Source: Bacillus sp. CECT 9360
Lineage (GTDB): Bacteria > Bacillota > Bacilli > Bacillales > DSM-1321
Length of the DNA: 64,000 bases
Reading direction: 5' to 3'
Assembly: GCF_918741275.1 (NCBI RefSeq)
Contig: NZ_CAKKNA010000003.1
Location: forward strand, 62,001 to 126,000
In this document: positions 1 through 9,852 of the stretch, piece by piece
Position numbering within the stretch: the first letter of the stretch is position 1
Layout: the number at the start of each line of letters is the position of its first letter
Notes under the pieces: generated by a model
The model's input: the letters and a program-made list of their open reading frames with translations, nothing else
What the model was told of the DNA's origin: nothing
Databases searched by the model: none
Program-made: the position numbers and the translations under genes

Positions 1-2300
1 TTGTACCCACCCTGCTGTTTACATACTTTTTTCAGTCTATTCCCAAGACGAGCAACGGGGAAATCCTGTCGGAAAGCCTGGCCTGGATCCCCTCGCTGAA
101 AGTAAATATTGATGTATACCTGGATGGTCTAAGTCTTTTATTCGCTCTTCTGATCACGGGCATTGGGTCTCTAGTCATATTGTATTCCATTTTTTATCTG
201 GATAAGACCAAAGAAAAACTTCACAGCTTTTACGTGTACCTTCTCATATTCATGGGTGCCATGCTTGGTTTGGTACTATCCGATAATCTCATTGTGCTGT
301 ATATGTTCTGGGAATTCACCAGTTTTTCTTCCTTCCTTTTGATCGGTTATTGGCATCATCGGGAGCGTTCCCGCTACGGTGCCCAAAAATCGATGCTGAT
401 CACCGTTTTGGGCGGGCTTAGTATGCTTGGGGGAGCTGTGCTGTTGGCTTTCATGGGTGAAACCTTCAGCGTGCGTGAGCTTATTGGCAAGAGTGGAGAA
501 TTGACGGCCCATCCAGTATTTAACGCCACCATCCTGCTTATACTGCTTGGGGCTTTCACAAAATCCGCACAATTTCCGTTCCATATCTGGCTACCCGATG
601 CAATGGAGGCTCCTACACCCGTCAGTGCTTATCTTCATTCGGCTACCATGGTAAAGGCAGGGATCTATCTTGTTGCAAGGTTGAGTCCTGTGTTTGCCGA
701 GTCTGGCTTATGGCTCTGGCTTATCGCCGGTTTTGGGATCCTTACTTTATTCTGGGGGTCGTTTTCTGCCGTAAAGCAAACCGACTTAAAAGCGATACTC
801 GCCTATTCGACGATCAGCCAGCTTGGAATGATCATGTCATTATTGGGGCTTGGTGCAGCCGCCCTCCACTATGAAAACATGAATGAAAATATATATATGG
901 CCGCAACTGTCGCAGCCGTGTTTCATTTGATTAACCATGCTACCTTTAAGGGGAGCCTGTTCATGGCCGCAGGTATCATTGACCATGAAACCGGGACACG
1001 CGATATCCGGAAGCTGGGCGGGCTGATGAATTTTATGCCGATCACCTTCACGATTACTTTAATCGGTGCGCTGTCAATGGCAGGTGTACCCCCTTTTAAC
1101 GGGTTTTTAAGCAAGGAAATGTTCTTTGCGGCTATGATCCTTGTAACGGAAATGGATTTATTTAATCTGGACACATGGGGTGTGTTGCTTCCGGTTATCG
1201 CCTGGACGGGCAGTATTTTTACATTCATCTACAGCTTGATTATTGCCTTTAAGCCATTTACAGGAGTTTTTCGGCCGGAAATGCTGGAGAAAAAACCACA
1301 TGAAGCGCCGATTGGTATGTTGATACCTCCTGTTATCCTGGCTTCATTGGTGATAATATTCGGCCTTTTCCCAAACCTGCTGGCTTCAAGCATCATCGAA
1401 CCCGTCGTTGCGGCGATCCAACCCGGGCTGGCGAAAAATGAATTCCATGTTCACATCTCACCTTGGCATGGCTTTGAGCCAGAGTTATTCATGACCATCG
1501 GGGTTATCATTTTTGGGGTGCTTCTTTACCTCACATTGGACAAATGGAATAAAATCTACGGAATATTGCCGGATCGATTTTCTTTGAACCGCTTCTATGA
1601 TGCCCTTATTAAAGGAGTCGAAAAAGTCTCCCTCTCGATAACAAAGCTGTTTATGACAGGCTATATCCGAACCTATCTTGTTTATATTTTTCTCTTTTTT
1701 ATCCTTTCACTCGGATTTACGCTCTTCTGGAAAGATGCCTTTGCTTTTGATAGTGAAAACACTGCAGCCATCGGGATCTATGAACTGATTCTGGCAACGA
1801 TCATCGCTGTTGGTGCCATTGCGATTCTTTTTGCAAAGTCCAGGTTAACCTCAATCATCATCCTTGGGGCGGTAGGCTATATGGTATCCATTTTCTTTGT
1901 GTTATTTAGGGCCCCTGACCTTGCGCTTACCCAGCTGGTGATCGAGACGATATCCGTTGCTCTATTTCTGCTTTGCTTTTATCATTTGCCGAAGCTACCG
2001 AGCAGGAAGGAAGAGCGGATGACCTTCAAACTGAATAACGCACTTATCTCTATCGGTGTTGGTGTCATAGTTGCTTTAATCGCCTTATCATCGCACAGTA
2101 ACAAATTGTTTGACTCCATTTCCGGCTACTATGTGGAGAACGCGTATAAGGAGGCGGGAGGGAAGAATATTGTTAACGTCATTCTCGTAGATTTCCGCGG
2201 TCTTGATACCATGTTTGAAATAACTGTGTTAGGAATTGCAGCCCTTGGCATATTTGCGATGATTAAATTAAGGCTGACGAAGGAGGATGATGACGGATGA
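1..2300 (+). CDS. mrpA: Mrp antiporter subunit A, 5'-truncated by window edge
   Basis: Large subunit of the seven-subunit Mrp (Mnh/Sha) Na+/H+ antiporter of the cytoplasmic membrane, used for sodium efflux and pH homeostasis. The frame is open from position 3 to the TGA at 2298-2300, about 765 codons, so the start lies upstream of the window. An in-frame TTG at 180 falls within the conserved YLDGLSLLFALLITGIGS stretch and is not a start. The NuoL/ND5-like core shows FWEFTSFSSFLLIG and LPDAMEAPTPVSAYLHSA, and the C-terminal extension carries FRAPDLALTQLVIE, which is typical of MrpA. The stop overlaps the mrpB start by 4 bp (ATGA), which indicates translational coupling in one operon. Confidence 0.97.
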   Translation, partial: VPTLLFTYFFQSIPKTSNGEILSESLAWIPSLKVNIDVYLDGLSLLFALLITGIGSLVILYSIFYLDKTKEKLHSFYVYLLIFMGAMLGLVLSDNLIVLYMFWEFTSFSSFLLIGYWHHRERSRYGAQKSMLITVLGGLSMLGGAVLLAFMGETFSVRELIGKSGELTAHPVFNATILLILLGAFTKSAQFPFHIWLPDAMEAPTPVSAYLHSATMVKAGIYLVARLSPVFAESGLWLWLIAGFGILTLFWGSFSAVKQTDLKAILAYSTISQLGMIMSLLGLGAAALHYENMNENIYMAATVAAVFHLINHATFKGSLFMAAGIIDHETGTRDIRKLGGLMNFMPITFTITLIGALSMAGVPPFNGFLSKEMFFAAMILVTEMDLFNLDTWGVLLPVIAWTGSIFTFIYSLIIAFKPFTGVFRPEMLEKKPHEAPIGMLIPPVILASLVIIFGLFPNLLASSIIEPVVAAIQPGLAKNEFHVHISPWHGFEPELFMTIGVIIFGVLLYLTLDKWNKIYGILPDRFSLNRFYDALIKGVEKVSLSITKLFMTGYIRTYLVYIFLFFILSLGFTLFWKDAFAFDSENTAAIGIYELILATIIAVGAIAILFAKSRLTSIIILGAVGYMVSIFFVLFRAPDLALTQLVIETISVALFLLCFYHLPKLPSRKEERMTFKLNNALISIGVGVIVALIALSSHSNKLFDSISGYYVENAYKEAGGKNIVNVILVDFRGLDTMFEITVLGIAALGIFAMIKLRLTKEDDDG

Positions 2301-2719
2301 AAACGAATGATCTGATCCTACAAACCGTTACAAAAGTGGCATCCCCTGTTATCTTCCTTTTTTCCATCTATATATTTTTCGGGGGACACTACTCACCCGG
2401 GGGAGGATTCGTAGGCGGATTGCTGGCTTCGGGAGCCATCGTTTTGCTGCTCCTGTCCTATGATATAAAAACGGTGGCAAATATCTTGCCAATTGATTAC
2501 AAGCTGGTGGTGGCTATCGGACTTCTGATTGCAGCATTAACCGGGACCGGAGCGCTGATCTTTGATGCTCCGTTTATGACCCATGCCTATCAGTATTTTG
2601 ATTTGCCTATAATCGGTCACACGTCATTACATACAGCCGTTCTGTTTGATTTAGGTGTATATCTTGTGGTTATTGGCGTGACGATGACCATTATTCAAAC
2701 GATTGGGGAGAGTGAATAA
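2297..2719 (+). CDS. mrpB: Mrp antiporter subunit B
   Basis: Membrane subunit B of the Mrp Na+/H+ antiporter. The 140-residue product has about four hydrophobic segments and the family glycine-rich motif [14 protein letters not shown] near residue 30, followed by [13 protein letters not shown]. The length is that of stand-alone MrpB proteins. The ATG overlaps the mrpA stop by 4 bp and the TAA shares its last base with the mrpC start, so it sits inside the tightly packed mrpABCDEFG operon. MrpB is needed for assembly of the complex rather than being an antiporter alone; that role is family knowledge. Confidence 0.97.
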   Translation: MKTNDLILQTVTKVASPVIFLFSIYIFFGGHYSPGGGFVGGLLASGAIVLLLLSYDIKTVANILPIDYKLVVAIGLLIAALTGTGALIFDAPFMTHAYQYFDLPIIGHTSLHTAVLFDLGVYLVVIGVTMTIIQTIGESE

Positions 2720-3063
2720 TGGAAGTATTAATGGCAGTTGTTATTGGGATTTTGTTCATGAGCGCAACGTACTTGATGCTTTCGAAAAGCATATTGCGCA
2801 TTATTATTGGTACCGGATTACTGAGCCATGGCGCCCATTTGCTTATTTTAACGATGGGCGGATTGAAGCATGGGACGGCGGTTCCACTGCTCGGGGAACA
2901 GGCTGAATCTTATGTCGATCCTTTGCCGCAGGCGCTGATTTTAACGGCAATCGTAATCAGCTTTGGGGTTACTTCCTTCTTTCTTGTCCTCGCTTACAGG
3001 ACATACCAAGAGCTGGGAACGGACAATATGGATCAATTGAGGGGAAAAGAAGCTAATGAATAA
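2719..3063 (+). CDS. mrpC: Mrp antiporter subunit C (NuoK-like)
   Basis: Small NuoK-like membrane subunit of the Mrp antiporter, 114 residues with three predicted membrane helices. The stretch [15 protein letters not shown] matches the NuoK/MrpC fold, and [19 protein letters not shown] is the characteristic C-terminal helix. The start overlaps the mrpB stop by one base, and the end overlaps the mrpD start by 8 bp. It is expected to contribute to the ion path between the MrpA and MrpD half-channels, by analogy with complex I. Confidence 0.97.
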   Translation: MEVLMAVVIGILFMSATYLMLSKSILRIIIGTGLLSHGAHLLILTMGGLKHGTAVPLLGEQAESYVDPLPQALILTAIVISFGVTSFFLVLAYRTYQELGTDNMDQLRGKEANE

Positions 3064-4552
3064 TATCGTTTTCCTGCCTGTTTTGCTGCCGTTCTTAACA
3101 GGCATCATCCTGATTTTCTTTTCAAAAAAGATACAAACACAGCGGATCCTGTCCCTGCTTTCTGTAATTCTTGGAATCGTGATTTCCATCGTCCTGGTTT
3201 TGAATGTGCATCATCAAGGGATTATGGCACTCGAAGTAAGCAGCTGGGAGGCGCCGTTTGGAATTGCCATGGTGGCGGACATGCTATCGAGCCTGCTTGT
3301 GGTTACAACAAGCATCGTAGGATTTGCGATTATGATTTATTCGTTTTATTCGATCGGTATTGAAAGAGAAAAATTCTTTTATTATCCGGTCTTTCAATTC
3401 CTGCTCGTTGGCATTAACGGGGCCTTTCTGACCGGGGATATCTTTAATCTGTTCGTATTCTTTGAAGTAATGCTGATGGCTTCATATGTCCTGCTCGTAT
3501 TGGGCGGCACAAAGCCACAGCTTAGGGAATCGTTGAAGTATATTCTTGTGAATGTCATTTCGTCAGCACTTTTTGTCATTACCGTTGCCTATCTTTATTC
3601 CGTCGTGGGCACGCTGAATATGGCGGATATCAGCAGAAGGATTGCCGAAGCAGGACAGCCGGGCATCATTACAGTTATTGCTGTTTCCTTTTTGATTGTA
3701 TTCGGCTTGAAAGGAGCGATTTTCCCGTTGTTTTATTGGCTGCCGGGTTCCTATTACGTTCCGCCCATCCCGGTGATTGCTCTCTTCGGAGCACTGCTGA
3801 CCAAGGTCGGTCTCTATTCGATTATGCGCACCTATACGTTGCTTTTCTACCATGATCAGGGCTATACACACGAACTTCTTGGGATCCTTGCCATCGCAAC
3901 GATTATCGTTGGTGTCATCGGGGCGGTTGGCTATTGGGATCTAAAGAAAATCATTATCTATAATATCGTGATTGCTGTGGGGGTTATCGCGTTCGGAATC
4001 TCTTTAATGAATGAACAAGGGTTGTCTGGTTCGATCTTTTATATGATTCATGACATCATCATCAAAGCAGCTTTATTTCTTTTGATCGGGGTCATGATTA
4101 AGATAACGGGCACGAGCAACCTGCGTGAAATCAGCGGGTTGATCAATTCCTATCCTTTCCTCGGCTGGACATTTTTTATCGCCGCCCTTTCGCTTGCCGG
4201 CATCCCGCCATTTTCCGGATTTACCGGTAAGCTGTTACTGCTGCGAGGAGCTGTAAGTGGAGGGGAATATGTTGGTTTTGCGGTGATTCTTCTTTCCAGT
4301 TTAATGATGCTCTACTCCGTCATGAAAATTTTCATCAATGGCTTTTGGGGCCCCCCATCCCCCTCCCGGCCACGTGCATACGCGGATGCCGAACGTGTGC
4401 CTGTCAAACGGCTTTTGTTTCCGTCTGCTCTTCTAGTTGCTGTATCGATTGTCTACGGTGTTGGCGCGGAGGCGGTCTACCCATTCATTTCCCAGGCAAC
4501 GGAGACGCTAATGCAGCCCGACATTTATATCAATGCGGTTTTAAAGGAGTAA
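3056..4552 (+). CDS. mrpD: Mrp antiporter subunit D (NuoM/N-like)
   Basis: Second large proton-pumping-type subunit of the Mrp antiporter, 498 residues and about fourteen membrane helices. The proton-conducting-membrane-transporter core is visible: [19 protein letters not shown] around residue 130 and [19 protein letters not shown] around residue 220, followed by [15 protein letters not shown] with the expected membrane lysine. ATG at 3056 lies within the mrpC coding end. It is homologous to MrpA and to complex I antiporter subunits, and by family knowledge is required for Na+ extrusion. Only 4 bp separate it from mrpE. Confidence 0.97.
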   Translation: MNNIVFLPVLLPFLTGIILIFFSKKIQTQRILSLLSVILGIVISIVLVLNVHHQGIMALEVSSWEAPFGIAMVADMLSSLLVVTTSIVGFAIMIYSFYSIGIEREKFFYYPVFQFLLVGINGAFLTGDIFNLFVFFEVMLMASYVLLVLGGTKPQLRESLKYILVNVISSALFVITVAYLYSVVGTLNMADISRRIAEAGQPGIITVIAVSFLIVFGLKGAIFPLFYWLPGSYYVPPIPVIALFGALLTKVGLYSIMRTYTLLFYHDQGYTHELLGILAIATIIVGVIGAVGYWDLKKIIIYNIVIAVGVIAFGISLMNEQGLSGSIFYMIHDIIIKAALFLLIGVMIKITGTSNLREISGLINSYPFLGWTFFIAALSLAGIPPFSGFTGKLLLLRGAVSGGEYVGFAVILLSSLMMLYSVMKIFINGFWGPPSPSRPRAYADAERVPVKRLLFPSALLVAVSIVYGVGAEAVYPFISQATETLMQPDIYINAVLKE

Positions 4553-4556
4553 TTTT

Positions 4557-5033
4557 ATGGCCTTTCAAATATTGTTGAACGTGTTCCTTGCGTTTATATG
4601 GATGTTTTTAAAAAATGAATATAGCGGGAACACCTTTTTAATCGGTTATTTCTTTGGTCTGCTGATTATCTTGGGCATCCGAAGGTTTTTCGGCAGCAGG
4701 TTCTATTTACTGCGTGTCTTTGCGGTTGTGAAACTGATCCTGATTTTCACCAGGGAGCTGATTCTTTCCAATATTTCAGTGCTAAAGGTCATTCTCAGAC
4801 CAAAGCTGGATATCCGGCCGGGCATCTTTGCCCTTGAGACGGAACTGGAGAAGGATTGGGAGATCACCATTCTCGCAAACCTGATCACGTTAACACCGGG
4901 TACTCTCGTAGTGGATGTTTCTCCCGACAATAAAACGCTCTATATCCATGCCATGGATATCGCTGATAAAGAAGAAGCAATCCAGGATATTAAAGGTTCG
5001 TTCGAAAAAGCGATTATGGAGGTGAGCAAGTAA
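4557..5033 (+). CDS. mrpE: Mrp antiporter subunit E
   Basis: Subunit E of the Mrp antiporter, 158 residues. Two membrane helices at the N-terminus (FQILLNVFLAFIWMFL; LIGYFFGLLIILGI) are followed by a short cytoplasmic domain with the family signature ITLTPGTLVVDVSPD near residue 115. ATG at 4557 is preceded by AAAGGAGTAATTTT, a good ribosome binding site. The stop overlaps the ATG of mrpF by one base. It acts only as part of the complex; family data link MrpE to assembly and activity. Confidence 0.96.
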   Translation: MAFQILLNVFLAFIWMFLKNEYSGNTFLIGYFFGLLIILGIRRFFGSRFYLLRVFAVVKLILIFTRELILSNISVLKVILRPKLDIRPGIFALETELEKDWEITILANLITLTPGTLVVDVSPDNKTLYIHAMDIADKEEAIQDIKGSFEKAIMEVSK

Positions 5034-5317
5034 TGTTTGAGATTGTTTTGCAGATTTCCCTGCTTTGTGTCTCCATCTCCATGCTCGGCCTCCTCTACAG
5101 GTTAATTAAAGGTCCCACCGTTCCTGACAGAGTCGTGGCCTTAGACGCAATGGGCATAAACCTAATTGCGATTATGGCGCTAACTTCCATGCTCCTGGAT
5201 ACAACCGCTTACCTGGAAGGCATTCTTTTATTAGGGATCCTTTCGTTTATCGGAACTGTTGCGTTCTCGAAATTCATAGAGAAAGGGGAAGTAATCGAAA
5301 ATGACCGAGATCTTTAA
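5033..5317 (+). CDS. mrpF: Mrp antiporter subunit F
   Basis: Small subunit F of the Mrp antiporter, 94 residues with three membrane helices. The segment RLIKGPTVPDRVVALDAMG (residues about 24-42) is the MrpF signature, and a second helix follows in LLDTTAYLEGILLLGILSF. In some organisms its homologue takes part in cholate efflux; in this operon context it is the antiporter subunit. It overlaps mrpE by one base and mrpG by 17 bp. Confidence 0.96.
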   Translation: MFEIVLQISLLCVSISMLGLLYRLIKGPTVPDRVVALDAMGINLIAIMALTSMLLDTTAYLEGILLLGILSFIGTVAFSKFIEKGEVIENDRDL

Positions 5318-5672
5318 ATTCATTTCAGGAGCATTTATTTTACTGGGCGCTTTCTTATCGCTCGTATCGGCATTCGGCATCATCAGGCTTCCAGACGTCT
5401 ATACACGAAACCACGCGGCCTCGAAAACGTCAACCTTGGGAATTATGTCGCTGCTGACCGGCACATTTATCTTTTTCTTTGTGGAACATGGCCATTTTAA
5501 TTCGAGAATTTTACTTGGCATATTTTTTATCTTCATGACCGCTCCGGTTGCCGGCCACCTAATCAGCCGGGCTGCCTATAATACGGACGTTAAGCTATGG
5601 GATCAGAGCGTTGAGGATGACTTGAAGGAGAGCCGGGACCGGGTGTCCACTCCTCCTACTAAAGAAGATTGA
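5301..5672 (+). CDS. mrpG: Mrp antiporter subunit G
   Basis: Last gene of the mrp operon, 123 residues. Three membrane helices are seen, with the family motif FGIIRLPDVYTRNHAASKTS at residues about 25-44 and FFIFMTAPVAGHLISRAAY near residue 80. The start overlaps mrpF by 17 bp. The charged C-terminal tail (DLKESRDRVSTPPTKED) is usual for Bacillus MrpG. A hairpin follows 11 bp after the stop, which marks the end of the operon. Confidence 0.96.
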   Translation: MTEIFKFISGAFILLGAFLSLVSAFGIIRLPDVYTRNHAASKTSTLGIMSLLTGTFIFFFVEHGHFNSRILLGIFFIFMTAPVAGHLISRAAYNTDVKLWDQSVEDDLKESRDRVSTPPTKED

Positions 5673-5682
5673 GGGGATTTGG

Positions 5683-5726
5683 AGGAAGAATTGGAAATTC
5701 TTCTTCCTATTCTTCATTCCTTTTAA
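5683..5726 (+). terminator. Probable terminator of the mrp operon
   Basis: An 8-bp inverted repeat AGGAAGAA/TTCTTCCT (5683-5690 with 5701-5708), extendable through GAATT/AATTC, is followed by a T-rich tract (ATTCTTCATTCCTTTTAAT). It begins 11 bp after the mrpG stop. Confidence 0.55.
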
Positions 5727-6242
5727 TGAGGACAAAATAAATCTAAACCGACTTTTTGGTTATATTCTTTAGGAGAAATGACAAGGGCTGGCCTTCTTCC
5801 GGCTTGCTCATGGCCAGATTGCGGCGTGAATCGCAGCCAAACCAAGTCACCGCGTGTGCGAATATACGGCGCCACCATTCTTCACTCCCCTGTTGATTAC
5901 CCGTAGGCACTTCCTTATGCAGATTGTCCGATGTGACCTGAGACAATAAATGATCAGGGTTCGCCGTTTAGGTCGAATAGCTATTTGATCGCCTTCAATA
6001 TGGAAATATAGAAGTAATGATAGAACCTAGGGCTTTCTTAGTGTACACCGGATGATAGTGTGGTTCATGTTTACATTGGGATGATGCCTTGGTTCTTTAC
6101 CTTCCCCCTACTCTTTTAGCAGCTACTTTAGCATCTTTTTTAGATCTAAACCTAATCTGTTGCTGAGCTACATTCTAAGAGTTTCAAAGAAGGCCAACTC
6201 AAAAGTCACTTTAAGTGTTTTTGAAACTGCCCCTTGTCGAAC
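5727..6242. other. Gene-free stretch between mrp and the AT-rich accessory patch
   Basis: No convincing gene was found in these 516 bp. A 67-codon open frame on the minus strand (5743-5946) has no recognisable motif and no good ribosome binding site. The composition changes around 6200 from chromosome-like to AT-rich, so this may be the scar of an old insertion or deletion. Confidence 0.4.
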
Positions 6243-6659
6243 TTAAATATATTTATTTGTTACATATACAATATCTTCTTCAAGATTGGCTAATTTTGAA
6301 ACAAAACTCTCTCCATCTATTTTCACTTTCTTTAAAATCGGTAAATTCTCTACACCATAGACATCAGTATACATATGAAAATGAAAGGACAAACTATAAC
6401 CTTCACTAATTAGTAATCTAAAAAGAGAGGCTAAAAACGGCAAATACTGCGACATCTTTTTATTATTACTAGTTTTTTTAAAAAAGTCGCAAGAGCACAT
6501 ACCGTTTGTTACAGTATAAACATAGCTATATTTGCCGGAAAATATATGAATAGAGTTTCCCTCAGATACTCTTTCGATCAAAATATTTTTTAACTCTAAA
6601 TTATCTATTACCTGTTCCGATATTTCTTTATCTAATCCAATGGTGATTATATAACACAC
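6243..6659 (-). CDS. Unknown AT-rich accessory protein
   Basis: I do not recognise this 138-residue protein. It starts at a GTG (6659) preceded by GGGAGGCTGCATAG, a good ribosome binding site. It has no signal peptide or membrane helix. A Cys pair lies in MCSCDFFKK near residue 55, then a helix-rich middle and a C-terminal stretch LANLEEDIVYVTNKYI. It lies in a small AT-rich island with a SUKH-type immunity protein and another unknown gene on the same strand, a layout common for polymorphic-toxin immunity clusters. That role is inference from position and size only. Confidence 0.6.
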   Translation of the reverse strand: MCYIITIGLDKEISEQVIDNLELKNILIERVSEGNSIHIFSGKYSYVYTVTNGMCSCDFFKKTSNNKKMSQYLPFLASLFRLLISEGYSLSFHFHMYTDVYGVENLPILKKVKIDGESFVSKLANLEEDIVYVTNKYI

Positions 6660-6765
6660 CTATGCAGCCTCCCTTAATAAAACGAATGTCCTCCTGATCG
6701 TTTTCAATTGTAATAGGGAATCAGCTTATATTTATATGTTTTAATTTATATATAGAGAAAAACAA

Positions 6766-6789
6766 ACAAAAAAAGAGGGGAAAGTCCCC
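6766..6789 (-). terminator. Terminator after the SUKH gene
   Basis: Short stem GGGGA/TCCCC (6777-6781 with 6785-6789), followed on the minus strand by a run of T (A-run 6766-6774). It lies 8 bp downstream of the stop at 6797. Confidence 0.55.
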
Positions 6790-6796
6790 GCTATAA

Positions 6797-7201
6797 TTAC
6801 TTATTTTCTGTAATGATAAAGTTTCTCAGGTTTTTTGCAATTAATCGAGTATCTCCACTTTCATGTTCCCAGATATAGATTGGCTCCATCATTTGTTTAT
6901 CCTGATTTTTAAAGCAAAGATGATTTCCACTTCCATCTTCCCCAATAATAATGTAATCATATTCATTTGAATATACTTGTTTATGGTTTGCTCTTACTAT
7001 ATCATCAAATGTTTTTTTTAGATTTTTTGGATCCTTTATGGGATAAAAAATCCACTCTCCTATCTCAGGTTTATTCGTAAGCATTACCAGTTCTCGATAT
7101 TGAATAGGAAACGAGGTTCCTAATTGCTTTTCTGTTTCACATATTGCATCTGAAGTAACTCCTGGCTTGCTCGATTGTATCAAATCCAATAGGTCTTGCA
7201 C
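6797..7201 (-). CDS. SMI1/KNR4 (SUKH) family protein
   Basis: 134-residue protein of the SMI1/KNR4 or SUKH superfamily, which by family knowledge includes many immunity proteins against polymorphic nuclease toxins. Visible family features are the N-terminal helix, VTSDAICETEKQLGTSFP (entry motif with the ELG.x.P pattern), YRELVMLTNKPEIGEW, and the later strand IIIGEDGSGNHLCF. The start is GTG at 7201 with GGGAGGAGCAGGT upstream. No toxin gene is adjacent, so it may be an orphan immunity gene. The function in this organism is inferred only from the fold family. Confidence 0.8.
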   Translation of the reverse strand: MQDLLDLIQSSKPGVTSDAICETEKQLGTSFPIQYRELVMLTNKPEIGEWIFYPIKDPKNLKKTFDDIVRANHKQVYSNEYDYIIIGEDGSGNHLCFKNQDKQMMEPIYIWEHESGDTRLIAKNLRNFIITENK

Positions 7202-7232
7202 ACCTGCTCCTCCCTCTTTAAACTAAAGGAAT

Positions 7233-7679
7233 TCAAGACTCAAAAATTTCTTTTTTTTCTTCTTTAGTCATACCCGTAAAGAATACTTTATGAACTCTTA
7301 GTTCTCTTGTTTTTTTTAGTATTCCTTTTTCTATCCATGTTGTAGCCAGCGGTATATGTTCTGGAAACGAGTTGACTTTAATTAGAAATTCCTCATATGG
7401 AGTTAAATCCATTTCTTCATCCTTTAGGCTACTATGTAAACTTGCAGCGTCTAACAATGCTAACTGCTTAGCTGTAATCGGTTCTTTTAATGTCTTAACG
7501 ACACCATATCGAGATGGGATCCGTTTACCTGTTACAGAAACAAAGAAGTGATGTTCTTTTGGTAAACGGCCCTTCATCTTATCGTTAGCACCTGCAAGAT
7601 ATAAATAATCACCTTTATCTGCGTAGCACTTTAATGAAGCATCTCCAATTCCCACAAGCATTTTAGTGTACTTATTCAT
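7233..7679 (-). CDS. Unknown accessory protein
   Basis: A 148-residue protein that I do not recognise. The start was placed at ATG 7679 because GGAG lies 8 bases upstream; an in-frame ATG further upstream lacks such a site. It is soluble and basic-acidic mixed, with GKRIPSRYGVVKTLKEPIT in the first half and a C-terminal HKVFFTGMTKEEKKEIFES. It lies 31 bp upstream of the SUKH gene on the same strand and is probably co-transcribed with it. The AT content is higher than in the flanking housekeeping genes, which suggests acquisition. Confidence 0.6.
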   Translation of the reverse strand: MNKYTKMLVGIGDASLKCYADKGDYLYLAGANDKMKGRLPKEHHFFVSVTGKRIPSRYGVVKTLKEPITAKQLALLDAASLHSSLKDEEMDLTPYEEFLIKVNSFPEHIPLATTWIEKGILKKTRELRVHKVFFTGMTKEEKKEIFES

Positions 7680-7825
7680 TACCTCATCTCCGCTTTCTTC
7701 CATAACCATCATGTTGATGTTGAGTTCTATGATTTCTTACATTTTGAAGTACGATATAAGTATATCCGTAACTTTTTTTGCTTCATAACCCTATCCAAAG
7801 ATTTCACAATGCACTACGGATGCAA

Positions 7826-8218
7826 CTAAGCATCTTTCTTAATGGATATTACCGCAAGGGTACAGCGGGATACGCTTATCAATTTGTCCTCTTCGTCACG
7901 GATTTTTATATCCCATACCATCGTCGTTTTGCCTTGATGCAGGATATTTCCTTCCGCCGTCACTACGCCATTTCTTTTTCCGCGGATATGATTGGCGTTT
8001 ATTTCAAGTCCTACGACCGCTTCCCTCTCTTTATCAACCAATTCAAAGCCCCCGATGCTCGCCACTGTCTCTGCAAGAGCCACAGAAGCTCCTCCATGAA
8101 GCAAACCGAATGGCTGCCAGGTCCTTTCATCGACCGGCATCGTAGCGATAACTTTGCCCTCCCCCAGCTCTTTAATTTCTATTCCTAATGTGTTCATTAA
8201 TGTTTTTTCCAGGTTCAT
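7826..8218 (-). CDS. yuxO: Hotdog-fold thioesterase (YuxO/PaaI family)
   Basis: Acyl-CoA thioesterase of the hotdog/PaaI family, 130 residues from ATG 8218, which has GAGGAG upstream; an ATG 15 bp further upstream lacks a ribosome binding site. The motif PFGLLHGGASVALAETVAS (residues about 37-55) carries the conserved HGG and the catalytic acidic residue E, and GKTTMVWDIKIRDEEDKLI is the second conserved strand pair. In B. subtilis yuxO lies next to mrpG downstream of comA, and the order here is the same apart from the inserted AT-rich patch. The substrate is not known; thioester hydrolysis is family knowledge. Confidence 0.88.
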   Translation of the reverse strand: MNLEKTLMNTLGIEIKELGEGKVIATMPVDERTWQPFGLLHGGASVALAETVASIGGFELVDKEREAVVGLEINANHIRGKRNGVVTAEGNILHQGKTTMVWDIKIRDEEDKLISVSRCTLAVISIKKDA

Positions 8219-8308
8219 ATCAGTTCTCCTCATTCTCTTTTTTTAAAATGGTTCGTCATATTCCCCCTAAAACCCTTTTTTTCTTAAGATTTTTTCCACA
8301 AGAAGACA

Positions 8309-8338
8309 GTAAAAAACCGAAGCTTACAAAAAGCTTCG
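8309..8338 (-). terminator. Terminator of pepA
   Basis: Perfect 8-bp stem CGAAGCTT/AAGCTTCG (8318-8325 with 8331-8338), followed on the minus strand by TTTTTT. It lies 8 bp past the pepA stop. Confidence 0.85.
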
Positions 8339-8346
8339 ATGATTTA

Positions 8347-9852
8347 TTACTCTTTTTCTTCCGCCAATCTCTCAACTAAAAGTGCAAGGGTCCTTACCAT
8401 GACACCTGTGGCTCCTGCTGACCCTAAATCCGAAGCGCTGCTTGTTGTGGAAGTACCTGCAATGTCCAAATGCACCCATGGCGTATTTTCAGCGAATTCT
8501 CCGATAAACGCTCCACCCATGATCGCATGGCCCGCGCTTCCCGGTGAGTTGTTCAAATCGGCTATCTTGCTTCCGCGTACGCGTTCTTTGTCTTTCTCCG
8601 TAATCGGAAGACGCCACACCGGTTCCCCGGCTTCAAAGGAAGCTTCCAAAACCTGTTCAAAGAATTCCTCATTGTTAGTCATCGCGCCGGTCATATCATT
8701 CCCTAACGCTGTGATGACACCGCCTGTCAATGTAGCCACATCGACCAAGTAATTGGCTCCATGTTGCTTCGCATATGTAACGGCATCAGCGAGGACAAGT
8801 CGTCCCTCTGCATCGGTGTTCAGCACTTCAATTGTTTTCCCGCTCATCGAAATGATCACATCATCCGGCTTGAACGCGCTTCCGCTGATCATGTTATCGG
8901 TAGAAGGAATAACAGCGACCACATTTTGTTCCGGTTTTAATTCCCCGATGATTTCCATGGCGCCCAAAACGGATGCCGCGCCTCCCATATCCGTTTTCAT
9001 GCCGACGAGGCCGGCTTTGGTTTTAATCGAGTATCCTCCCGTATCGAAGGTAACTCCTTTACCGACAAGACCGATAACGTCCTTCCACTCTTCCTTGCCT
9101 TGATATTTCAGAACGATCATTTTTGGAGCCTCTGTTGATCCTTGGTTAACCGCTAGCATGGCTCCCATGCCAAGCTTAAGCATTTCTTCTTTTTCAAGGA
9201 TTTCCGCTTCAAAACCATAGCGTTCAGAAAGTTTTAGTGCATAATTGGCGAGATCGGTAGCTGTAAGCAGATTACCGGGAATGTTCACCAAATCTCTCGC
9301 CGAATTTGTCGCCTTTCCGAATACATGGCCTACCGTTAAGGATGCTGAGATCTCCTCTTCATCGGCTTCGCTATAGACCGTGATAGCCTCAATTGCTTTA
9401 TCGACCTCATTTGATTTTTGCTTATAACCCGCAAATTCATAGGTGGAAAGTGCTAAAGCCTCGCCGAAAGCATGGGCCGTGTCTAACGCATCCACATTTG
9501 CTGTCGTGAATGTATCCAGTGCCAGGGACACGTTTGTGAATTTGGAGCCTTTCAAGGATTTAACAGCCTTACCAAATGCTTCTCTCAGACTTTCAAAGGT
9601 CAGTTCTTTTTCCTTTCCTAATCCTACGAAAATCAATCTTTTTGCTCCAAGACGCCCGAGGGTATGTACTTTGGCTACTGCTTTCTTTTTGGAAGAAATC
9701 TCTCCTTCCTTTACCAACTCCGTCAACTGACCGTCTAGCTTTTCATCTGCAGCCTGTGCCACGCCTTCCAGCTTGACCGGTTTATCAAATACGCCCAGCA
9801 GGAGACATTCCTGTTTATCATCTAAGTTAATGTTCTTTTGAACAGTAAACAT
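8347..9852 (-). CDS. pepA: Leucyl aminopeptidase (M17)
   Basis: Cytosolic manganese/zinc aminopeptidase of family M17, 501 residues, which releases N-terminal amino acids from peptides. The N-terminal macro-like domain is followed by the catalytic domain: [19 protein letters not shown] near residue 255, with the metal and catalytic lysine, and the family signature [12 protein letters not shown] near residue 340. The start was set at ATG 9852 because GGAGG lies 7 bases upstream; the in-frame codon 27 bp upstream has no such site. It corresponds to YuiE/PepA of B. subtilis and lies divergent to yuiD as there. Confidence 0.96.
   Translation of the reverse strand: MFTVQKNINLDDKQECLLLGVFDKPVKLEGVAQAADEKLDGQLTELVKEGEISSKKKAVAKVHTLGRLGAKRLIFVGLGKEKELTFESLREAFGKAVKSLKGSKFTNVSLALDTFTTANVDALDTAHAFGEALALSTYEFAGYKQKSNEVDKAIEAITVYSEADEEEISASLTVGHVFGKATNSARDLVNIPGNLLTATDLANYALKLSERYGFEAEILEKEEMLKLGMGAMLAVNQGSTEAPKMIVLKYQGKEEWKDVIGLVGKGVTFDTGGYSIKTKAGLVGMKTDMGGAASVLGAMEIIGELKPEQNVVAVIPSTDNMISGSAFKPDDVIISMSGKTIEVLNTDAEGRLVLADAVTYAKQHGANYLVDVATLTGGVITALGNDMTGAMTNNEEFFEQVLEASFEAGEPVWRLPITEKDKERVRGSKIADLNNSPGSAGHAIMGGAFIGEFAENTPWVHLDIAGTSTTSSASDLGSAGATGVMVRTLALLVERLAEEKE

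Noticed and set aside
5743-5946. 67-codon minus-strand frame after the mrp operon
   Set aside because: No recognisable motif, weak start context; it may be chance or a decayed fragment.
8339-8752. Plus-strand open frames over pepA
   Set aside because: Shadows of a well-supported minus-strand gene; same applies to other antisense frames over mrpA, lipA, suf and met genes.
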